Source: Clostridiales bacterium
GTDB taxonomy: Bacteria > Bacillota > Clostridia > Lachnospirales > JAITVM01
Assembly: GCA_031285815.1 (NCBI GenBank)
Contig: JAITVM010000310.1
Coordinates: forward strand, 1-7,025
Length of the DNA: 7,025 nucleotides
Direction: 5' to 3'
Below the pieces are notes generated by a model. It was not told the origin of the DNA. It saw nothing but the letters and a program-made list of their open reading frames with translations, and ran no database searches. Shown in pieces: positions 1-5,391 of this stretch. A program made the translations under genes and the position numbers. Position 1 is the first letter of the stretch. Each line of letters opens with the position of its first letter.

Positions 1-1
1 A

Positions 2-1000
2 TCACAGTGTATGGCTGGTGGCGAGCTTGATAAATTGAGCCAAGAAGAATTAAACCAAAAAGTAAATGATTTGCGCGTATTTGCCCGGGTATCGCCGCAA
101 CATAAGGTTATGATTGTGCGTGCGTTAAAATCCCACGGGTATATAGTTTCTATGACCGGTGACGGCGTAAACGACGCCCCAAGTTTAAAAGCGGCTGACA
201 TTGGCGTTTCAATGGGCATAACAGGTACAGACGTTGCAAAAGGCGCTTCGGATATGGTTTTGACAGACGATAATTTTGCGACAATTGAAAAAGCCGTTGA
301 AGAAGGGCGCAATATATATGCCAATATTAAGAAAGCAGTGTTGTTCCTCTTATCATCTAATTTTGGCGAAGTAATTACAATGTTTACCGCAATAGCAATT
401 GGGCTTGCGGCCCCCCTTAAGGCAATCCATATTTTATGGGTTAACCTTGTGACAGATTCCTTGCCCGGCTTGGCCCTTGGTATGGATGAAGGTGATAAAG
501 ATATTATGAAACAGCCGCCACGTAAGCCGGAAGAAAGTTTATTTGCCCGTGGCGGTTTAGCTTTAACGTTATTCTATGGTGCTGTTATAGCATGTATTAC
601 ACTATCCGCTTTCCTGTTCTTCCCCGTTAGGGAAGTTGGTTTTGATTTTAACGCAATTAGAAGCTACCTTTCAACAGAAGGGAATTTGCGGCTTTCTCAA
701 ACGTTTGCCTTTGTTACCCTTGCAACAAGCCAGCTTTTTCATGCGGTTGGCATGCGTAATGTTGATAGGTCTATTTTTAAAATGAACCTGTTGGAAAACA
801 AAACAATGATTATATCTTTTGTTGTTGGTGTAGTATTGCAAATAGCTGTTACCGAAGTCCCGTTTTTAATTAATTTGTTTAGCACAGCAAGGCTTTCTAT
901 ACAGCAATGGGGTTATTTATTAATGTTTTCGGTTGTACCGGTAATTGCCCATGAACTTATTGTTTTAGTGAAATCTTTTTCTAAACCAAAGAACGTTTAA
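2..1000 (+). CDS. Calcium-type P-type (P2) cation-transporting ATPase, C-terminal part (5' end outside window)
   Basis: This is an ATP-driven cation pump of the plasma membrane, probably exporting Ca2+. The frame is open to the left edge, so the ATG at 11 is internal. Residues numbered from that Met: the P-domain hinge motif TGDGVNDAP is at 49-57 and MGITGTDVAK follows at 68-77. About six membrane helices follow (roughly 107-131, 138-157, 183-205, 230-248, 265-285, 300-322), matching M5-M10. SSNFGE (N117, E120) in M5 and WVNLVTD (N145, T148, D149) in M6 match the SERCA Ca2+ ligands. In M8 the SERCA Glu908 position aligns with Q241, as in PMCA pumps, which suggests one Ca2+ per ATP (inference). 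The actuator domain, M1-M4, the DKTGT phosphorylation site and the nucleotide domain lie outside the window. Family members are about 870-900 residues, so roughly a third is visible. The family call is firm; the exact ion is inferred. A hairpin terminator follows the stop. Confidence 0.93.
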   Translation, partial: SQCMAGGELDKLSQEELNQKVNDLRVFARVSPQHKVMIVRALKSHGYIVSMTGDGVNDAPSLKAADIGVSMGITGTDVAKGASDMVLTDDNFATIEKAVEEGRNIYANIKKAVLFLLSSNFGEVITMFTAIAIGLAAPLKAIHILWVNLVTDSLPGLALGMDEGDKDIMKQPPRKPEESLFARGGLALTLFYGAVIACITLSAFLFFPVREVGFDFNAIRSYLSTEGNLRLSQTFAFVTLATSQLFHAVGMRNVDRSIFKMNLLENKTMIISFVVGVVLQIAVTEVPFLINLFSTARLSIQQWGYLLMFSVVPVIAHELIVLVKSFSKPKNV

Positions 1001-1010
1001 AAATTATATC

Positions 1011-1057
1011 GGCGTAGGCTCGAAAAAATATTTTGGGTTTGCGCCATTCTATTTTTT
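1011..1057 (+). terminator. Rho-independent terminator of the ATPase gene
   Basis: Positions 1011-1025 can pair with 1031-1045 over 15 pairs around a 5-nt loop. The base is GGCG/CGCC and five of the pairs are G-U. A T-rich tail with six consecutive T (1052-1057) follows. The many G-U pairs make it functional only as plus-strand RNA. It starts 11 nt after the ATPase stop and sits just before the next promoter. Confidence 0.6.
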
Positions 1058-1060
1058 AAA

Positions 1061-1089
1061 TTGAAAAAATACTTCAAAACTGGTACAAT
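1061..1089 (+). promoter_or_regulatory. Sigma-A-type promoter for the epimerase-nuclease-rlmD gene run
   Basis: A -35 box TTGAAA (1061-1066) is followed by a 17-nt spacer and a -10 box TACAAT (1084-1089). TGG directly before the -10 box gives an extended -10 (TGn). Transcription would begin near 1096, leaving a leader of about 33 nt with no visible riboswitch. It lies right after the ATPase terminator and is the best promoter seen in the window. Confidence 0.75.
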
Positions 1090-1128
1090 CTAGTGTAAAG
1101 TAAGTATCTGAAGAAAGAAGGATGAATA

Positions 1129-1998
1129 ATGGAGTATTTAGAAAATGATTGTTTAAAAATAAAAATTAATGAATTAGGCGCAGAACTGGCCGGGGTTACA
1201 GGAAAAAAAGAAAATACCGAATTTTTATGGAGCGGCGATGCTAAATACTGGGCTGGGCGCGCACCTGTTTTATTCCCGATTGTCGGGTCTGTTAAAAATA
1301 ATGAATATACTATAGACGGCAAAAAATATATTTTAAACCGCCATGGGTTTGCCAGAAAAAGTATATTTGATATAACTAAAGTACAGGGCAGGTCAATAAC
1401 ATATGAGCTTAAATATAATGAGGATACTTTAAAATCATACCCATACAAGTTTTCTTTAGAAATAATTTATACATTGGAAGGCAATACCCTTACTAACACC
1501 TATAGGGTAAAAAACCTTGACAGCAAGGCAATTTATTTTGGTATTGGCGGCCACCCGGCATTTAGCTGCCCAATTAATGAAGGTGAGGCTTTTTCAGATT
1601 GTTACCTTGAGTTTAATAAAACTGAAAATGCAGGGGTTATGGCCTTAAATGAAGAGGGTTTGTTCTCAGGCGAAACATACGGGTTACTAAATAATACTAA
1701 TATATTAGATCTACACCACGACCTGTTTAAACATGATGCACTTGTGTTTGAAAGGTTAGAGTCGGACATGGTGGCGCTTAAATCAAAAAAATCAGATAAA
1801 AGTGTAGAATTTTATTTTGATGGTTTTTTGAGCCTGGGGGTTTGGACTGTGCCCGGGGCAAATTATGTTTGCTTAGAGCCTTGGGTAACTTTTGCGGATA
1901 CCGTTAATTCTACCGGGGATTTGAGGGGGAAACAAGATATTATTAAGCTTGATAGCGGCGAATTTTCGGTTAGCTTTAAAATGGCTTTTTATGAGTGA
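1129..1998 (+). CDS. LacX-like aldose 1-epimerase family protein (galactose mutarotase-like)
   Basis: This is a cytosolic beta-sandwich enzyme of the aldose 1-epimerase superfamily. The family interconverts the alpha and beta anomers of aldoses such as galactose or glucose; this subgroup resembles LacX, whose true substrate is less certain. Visible motifs are RAPVLFP (44-50), NRHGFAR (70-76, with H72), GGHPAF (140-145, with H142 as the likely catalytic acid) and CLEPW (248-252, with E250 as the likely catalytic base). The length of 289 residues is normal and nothing appears missing. The start is fixed by AAGGA at 1118-1122, 6 nt before the ATG, and by homology beginning at the first residues. 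It is the first gene after the promoter at 1061-1089. The neighbours are not sugar genes, so context does not refine the substrate. Confidence 0.9.
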   Translation: MEYLENDCLKIKINELGAELAGVTGKKENTEFLWSGDAKYWAGRAPVLFPIVGSVKNNEYTIDGKKYILNRHGFARKSIFDITKVQGRSITYELKYNEDTLKSYPYKFSLEIIYTLEGNTLTNTYRVKNLDSKAIYFGIGGHPAFSCPINEGEAFSDCYLEFNKTENAGVMALNEEGLFSGETYGLLNNTNILDLHHDLFKHDALVFERLESDMVALKSKKSDKSVEFYFDGFLSLGVWTVPGANYVCLEPWVTFADTVNSTGDLRGKQDIIKLDSGEFSVSFKMAFYE

Positions 1999-2071
1999 AA
2001 AATTAAAAAGGTGGTGGATTAAGCTATTGGGGCTAATGGTTTCAGTGGCGGTTAAAGATGAGGTATATTGA
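1991..2071 (+). CDS. Possible 26-residue linking ORF (small hydrophobic, cationic peptide)
   Basis: An ATG at 1991 opens a 26-codon frame that overlaps the end of the epimerase gene by 8 nt and the start of the exoribonuclease gene by 14 nt, so it fills the gap between them. The peptide starts MSEKLKRWWIKLLG, continues with a short hydrophobic stretch and ends KDEVY; it would form a cationic amphipathic or membrane-touching helix. No good Shine-Dalgarno site precedes the ATG, so translation would depend on coupling to the epimerase stop. Its own stop lies just inside the next gene, whose start has only a weak ribosome site, so a relay coupling role is possible. No family is recognised, and a frame this short can occur by chance. 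Confidence 0.25.
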   Translation: MSEKLKRWWIKLLGLMVSVAVKDEVY

Positions 2072-3002
2072 AGACTTTAAAGAAGATGACCAAATAATAG
2101 GGCATTATTTATGCAAGCAGAGGCAAAGCTTAAAATCCAGGGCAGGGAAAACCTACCTATCACTTAAATTACAGGACAAGACAGGCTTGATTGACGCAAA
2201 GATTTGGGAGATAAATAACAATATTCAAAATTTTGAAGAGAATGATTATGTAAAAATAGATGGTACCGTATTGTCTTATCAAAACGAGCTTCAATTACGC
2301 ATAAATAAATTACGCAGAAGCCAGGTAGGGGAATACTTTGAATTTGATTATATCCCTACAACTGATAAGAATATAGATGAGCTCTATAAAAAAGTAACTG
2401 AATATGTATATTCTGTTAATAACCCATTTGTAAAAAAGCTGCTGGAAGAAATTTTTATAAACAATAAAGAGATAGCGGAAAGCTTTAAAGGCCATTCTGC
2501 TGCTAAAACCATGCACCATTCCTATATGGGCGGTTTGATTGAGCATACGGTTTCTGTAGCCCAAATATGTGATTTTATGAGTTCAAGGTATAAATCTGTA
2601 AACCGTGATATTTTAATTGCAACGGCACTGCTGCATGATGTAGGCAAAATATATGAGCTGTCTGATTTCCCTGATAACGACTATACAGATGACGGCCAGC
2701 TTTTGGGGCATATTATAATCGGTATGGAGCTTGTTTCAGCTACAGCGTCTAAAATAGAAAAATTCCCTAATATCCTACTAAAATTAATAAAGCACTCAAT
2801 AATAGCCCATCATGGGGAATATGAATTTGGCTCGCCAAAAAAGCCAAAGACAATAGAGGCTTATATTTTACACTGTGCGGATAATATGGATGCCAAGGTT
2901 AAAATGTTTGAGGAGATTATTGAGAAGGACAATACCTTAGGTAATTGGGTTGGGTATCAAAAAATGCTCGAGCGGAATATCCGTAAATCTAATTTGCCAT
3001 GA
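2058..3002 (+). CDS. yhaM: YhaM-type 3'-5' exoribonuclease (OB-fold plus HD domain)
   Basis: YhaM enzymes are Firmicutes metal-dependent 3'-to-5' exonucleases that trim single-stranded RNA and can also act on DNA. Residues 1-90 form the OB-fold nucleic-acid binding domain (TGLIDAKIWE at 42-51). The HD phosphohydrolase domain follows, with HH at 153-154, GLIEHT (H163), LLHDVGK (H193, D194), AHHGEYEFGSP (H251, H252) and HCADNMDAK (D275, D278); these are the expected metal ligands. Its 314 residues match the usual YhaM length. The ATG at 2058 is the only usable start after the in-frame stop at 2034-2036 and fits the family's MR-[YF]-I N-terminus. The Shine-Dalgarno match is weak, so coupling to upstream translation is likely. 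The stop overlaps the next gene's start as ATGA (2999-3002). Confidence 0.92.
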   Translation: MRYIEDFKEDDQIIGHYLCKQRQSLKSRAGKTYLSLKLQDKTGLIDAKIWEINNNIQNFEENDYVKIDGTVLSYQNELQLRINKLRRSQVGEYFEFDYIPTTDKNIDELYKKVTEYVYSVNNPFVKKLLEEIFINNKEIAESFKGHSAAKTMHHSYMGGLIEHTVSVAQICDFMSSRYKSVNRDILIATALLHDVGKIYELSDFPDNDYTDDGQLLGHIIIGMELVSATASKIEKFPNILLKLIKHSIIAHHGEYEFGSPKKPKTIEAYILHCADNMDAKVKMFEEIIEKDNTLGNWVGYQKMLERNIRKSNLP

Positions 3003-3289
3003 AAAATGAAAGAAATTCGATAACCCCAAACGAGGTCAACAAATATATTTACTGCCCTTATCAATGGTATTATGAGCGGTTATATGGAAGAAAGGAAATT
3101 TATGAGCTTCGTAAGGAGCGTAATAAAAAATTTAATTTAAATGATAAAACTTTAAGTAATTTTAAAAAGGGCACTAAGTTTCATGAGGCCTATTATATTA
3201 AATTTGAATTATATAAGTTTGTAAAAAAAATATTGGCTATTGGTTTTTTATTGGTAATTGTTTATTACCTCTCGGGGGTTAAGGTATAG
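2999..3289 (+). CDS. Cas4/RecB-like nuclease, N-terminal half with C-terminal membrane helix
   Basis: This 96-residue protein begins with features of the Cas4 branch of PD-(D/E)XK nucleases. ITPNEVNKYIYCPYQWYYE (8-26) holds C19, the lone N-terminal cysteine that in Cas4 joins three C-terminal cysteines to bind an Fe-S cluster. GTKFHE (58-63) carries the RecB motif I histidine H62. A membrane helix at about 78-94 preceded by basic residues (KFVKK) predicts a cytosolic N-terminus. The GxxD and ExK catalytic motifs are absent here but occur in the next ORF, starting 4 nt after this stop and in the +1 frame. The gene overlaps the yhaM stop by ATGA, which predicts coupled translation. It is either one subunit of a split membrane nuclease or the front of a frameshifted single gene. 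No CRISPR genes are nearby. Confidence 0.7.
   Translation: MKNERNSITPNEVNKYIYCPYQWYYERLYGRKEIYELRKERNKKFNLNDKTLSNFKKGTKFHEAYYIKFELYKFVKKILAIGFLLVIVYYLSGVKV
3281..3284 (+). promoter_or_regulatory. Ribosome binding site that sets the start of the second nuclease gene
   Basis: AAGG lies 9 nt before the ATG at 3294 and inside the last codons of the upstream gene. It favours ATG 3294 over the TTG at 3258 as the true start, and supports independent translation of the second ORF rather than a simple frameshift remnant. Confidence 0.5.
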
Positions 3290-3293
3290 AAAT

Positions 3294-3869
3294 ATGTTTT
3301 TAGTGATTTTTATTGTATGCGCTGTTATTGCTGCATTGTGGCAATCCACCCATAAGGATATCAGGAAAAAACCGCCAAGTTTAAATAAGCCTGGGTATAT
3401 TATGATTTATACCGACCAAAAAGGCAATTTTGACAAGGAAAAAATAGTTGTCTCTGAAATGCTTGTTTCAAAAAAGCATGATATACGCGGTAAACCTGAT
3501 TATATTTTTATGAATAAACGAAAAAATGATTTGATGCCCGTAGAATTAAAAAGCGGCAAGATTGGGCAAAGGGCTTTTCCGCATAAAGGCGATTTTATGC
3601 AGCTTATTGCTTATTTTGTTATATTAGAGGAAGTATTTGGCCTAGAGCCGAAAGAGGGCAGGATTATTTATAAGGATTATATGTTTATTGTAAATAATAT
3701 TAAAAGCCATAGGGATGAATTTTTTAATATTTTATCAGATATGCGCTCTATGTTAAAAACCGGTGAGGGCAAAGCCAACGCCAGTTTTGTTTCTTGTAGG
3801 CATTGTATTTGTAATGGGACAGTGTGTGAATTCTGCAAAAATACTGAGCGGGCTAAAGAAAAAGTTTAG
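3294..3869 (+). CDS. Cas4/RecB-like PD-(D/E)XK nuclease, catalytic half with N-terminal membrane helix
   Basis: This 191-residue protein starts with a membrane helix (about 2-16) followed by basic residues (HKDIRKK), which predicts a cytosolic C-terminal domain. That domain holds the catalytic core: GKPD (66-69, metal ligand D69), VELKSG (83-88, with E84 and K86 as the ExK motif) and QLIAY (103-107, the Q-x3-Y motif of RecB/Cas4 nucleases). The C-terminus has cysteines C168, C171, C173, C178 and C181, three of which could complete the Fe-S cluster with C19 of the preceding protein. Cas4 enzymes cut or trim single-stranded DNA ends. The motif I histidine and first cysteine are missing here but present just upstream, so the two products probably assemble or derive from one gene. 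The frame is also open back to TTG 3258, but ATG 3294 has the better ribosome site and places the helix at the N-terminus. Confidence 0.72.
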   Translation: MFLVIFIVCAVIAALWQSTHKDIRKKPPSLNKPGYIMIYTDQKGNFDKEKIVVSEMLVSKKHDIRGKPDYIFMNKRKNDLMPVELKSGKIGQRAFPHKGDFMQLIAYFVILEEVFGLEPKEGRIIYKDYMFIVNNIKSHRDEFFNILSDMRSMLKTGEGKANASFVSCRHCICNGTVCEFCKNTERAKEKV

Positions 3870-3914
3870 GTTTTAAAATAATTATTATAAATATGGCTTA
3901 CGAAAGGGTACATA

Positions 3915-5258
3915 ATGCTTGAAAAAAATAAAACTTACAAAATGGTAATAGACGACCTTGGCTCAGAAGGGCAGGGTGTTGGAAGGGTTGATAATTTTAC
4001 AGTTTTTGTGGAAGGGGCTGTGCCGGGCGACTATGTTGAAGCTTTAATTATTAAAGTGAAAAAAAGCTATGCCGCTGGTAAAGCTGTAAAAATAATTAAA
4101 GCCTCTAAAGACCGTGTAGAGGCTGTTTGCCCGGTTTTTAGTAAATGCGGCGGATGCCATTTACAAAACCTTTCTTACGAAAGCCAATTAGCTTATAAGA
4201 AAAATAAAGTATATAACGATTTGAAACGTATTGGCGGTATAGAGGCGGATGTCTTTGATGTAATCGGTATGGATTATCCATATTATTATAGGAATAAAGC
4301 CCAATTCCCCGTACAGGGCCGTGGCGGGCAGCCGGTTATTGGTTTTTACCGTAAACGCAGCCATGATATAATCGAGATAAAAGAATGTTTTATACATAAT
4401 AAAATAAGCTCACAAATAACAGATGTTGTTAAAAAATTTATGATAAAGCATAATATTGAGCCCTATGACGAAAAAACTAATAAAGGTACCGTTAGGCATA
4501 TTTTGGTCAGGACCGGCCTTAATGAAATTATGGTTTGCCTAGTTATTAACGATAAAAATTTAAACCATAAAAATGAGCTTGTTAACGAGCTGATAAAAAT
4601 CGATGGCATGAAGAGTATTTTGATTAATATAAATGAAAAGCAGACTAATGTAATTATGGGTAGGCAGACCAAACTTTTATGGGGCAAGGAATATATTATT
4701 GACATGATTGGCAATTTAAAATTTAAAATATCTGCGCTATCTTTTTTTCAAGTGAATACAGCCCAGACTAATATATTATATCAAACAGTTTTAGAGTTTG
4801 CGGATTTGAAAGGGACGGAGACAGTTGTTGACGCTTACTGCGGCGTTGGCAGTATTTCACTTTTTTTAGCCCCTTCCGCGAAACTGGTTTATGGTGTGGA
4901 TATAATAGAAGAAGCTATTGAAGACGCAAAGAAAAACGCGAAGCTAAACGGGGCACAGAACGTAGAGTTTATTCTTGGGGATACTAAAAAAGTTTTACAA
5001 GAAAATATACTGGGTACCGGCATTTCACCAGATATTATTGTTGTTGACCCGCCGCGGAAAGGCTGTGAACCGGAAGTTATTGAGGCAATTTTAGAAATTT
5101 CGCCAAACAAATTGATTTATGTCTCTTGCGACCCGTCAACATTAGCCAGGGATTTAAGCCTGCTAAGCGAAAAATATAATGTTAAAAAGGTTCAGCCTGT
5201 AGATTCTTTTTGCCAGACATACCACGTTGAGACAGCTGTTTTGATGCAGCGCGTGTAG
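3915..5258 (+). CDS. rlmD: 23S rRNA (uracil-C5)-methyltransferase RlmD/RlmCD type
   Basis: This enzyme transfers a methyl group from S-adenosylmethionine to C5 of uracil in 23S rRNA (U1939 in E. coli numbering; Gram-positive RlmCD enzymes also modify U747). A TRAM RNA-binding domain spans about 1-62. An Fe-S cluster site follows with C72, C78, C81 (CPVFSKCGGC) and C158. FFQVN (277-281) and the SAM-binding region VVDAYCGVGS (304-313) with VYGVDI (325-330) come next, then VVDPPRKGC (376-384). The catalytic cysteine is C405 in SCDPSTLARDL, and HVET (437-440) carries the likely base E439. Its 447 residues are normal for the family. GAAAGGG at 3902-3908, 6 nt before the ATG, sets the start. It lies 45 nt after the nuclease gene with no terminator between, so co-transcription is likely. 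The exact target uridine cannot be told from sequence alone. Confidence 0.94.
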   Translation: MLEKNKTYKMVIDDLGSEGQGVGRVDNFTVFVEGAVPGDYVEALIIKVKKSYAAGKAVKIIKASKDRVEAVCPVFSKCGGCHLQNLSYESQLAYKKNKVYNDLKRIGGIEADVFDVIGMDYPYYYRNKAQFPVQGRGGQPVIGFYRKRSHDIIEIKECFIHNKISSQITDVVKKFMIKHNIEPYDEKTNKGTVRHILVRTGLNEIMVCLVINDKNLNHKNELVNELIKIDGMKSILININEKQTNVIMGRQTKLLWGKEYIIDMIGNLKFKISALSFFQVNTAQTNILYQTVLEFADLKGTETVVDAYCGVGSISLFLAPSAKLVYGVDIIEEAIEDAKKNAKLNGAQNVEFILGDTKKVLQENILGTGISPDIIVVDPPRKGCEPEVIEAILEISPNKLIYVSCDPSTLARDLSLLSEKYNVKKVQPVDSFCQTYHVETAVLMQRV

Positions 5259-5271
5259 AAAAATTAATAAT

Positions 5272-5320
5272 AGCTGAATCCATGCTCTGTGTTATAGGTT
5301 TATGGGCGGGGGCTTCAGCT
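5272..5320. other. Imperfect inverted repeat after rlmD
   Basis: AGCTGAA (5272-5278) is the reverse complement of TTCAGCT (5314-5320), and two further C-G pairs follow a mismatch. The loop is 29 nt and G-rich at its right end. It could be a weak hairpin in the rlmD 3' leader-out region. No T-run follows, so it is not called a terminator. Confidence 0.25.
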
Positions 5321-5338
5321 TATGAGAAATTATTATGG

Positions 5339-5388
5339 GCAAAAGGGCCGCTTTGCAGGGTTTATCGTCTGCAAAGCGGCTCTTTTGC
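5339..5388. terminator. Bidirectional terminator between convergent genes
   Basis: Two 20-nt arms (5339-5358 and 5369-5388) pair fully around a 10-nt loop, with one G-U pair at 5346/5381 as plus-strand RNA. The GC core (GGCCGCTTTGCAG and its partner) is flanked by AAAAG on the left and CTTTT on the right. Each strand therefore ends its stem with a T-rich arm, the usual layout of a terminator working both ways. It lies 80 nt after the rlmD stop and 3 nt beyond the stop of the minus-strand surface-protein gene. Confidence 0.88.
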
Positions 5389-5391
5389 TTA

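Noticed and set aside
11..13. ATG as the true start of the ATPase gene
   Set aside because: The frame is open to the window edge and the protein begins in mid P-domain, so this Met is internal.
1074..1448. Minus-strand open frame over the epimerase gene start
   Set aside because: It is a shadow of a well-supported gene, runs across a promoter, and shows no family resemblance.
3244..3250. T TTT TTA heptamer in the zero frame of the first nuclease ORF, identical to a classic -1 frameshift slippery site
   Set aside because: A -1 shift here leads to a stop at 3280-3282 and not into the second ORF, which needs a +1 (or -2) shift. It would only swap the last residues.
3258..3293. TTG at 3258 as start of the second nuclease gene
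   Set aside because: It has no Shine-Dalgarno site at a proper distance and lies inside the upstream gene; ATG 3294 with AAGG 9 nt upstream is better.
2999..3869. CRISPR-Cas locus suggested by the Cas4-like genes
   Set aside because: No repeat-spacer array, cas1, cas2 or effector gene is in the window; Cas4-like nucleases also occur outside CRISPR loci.
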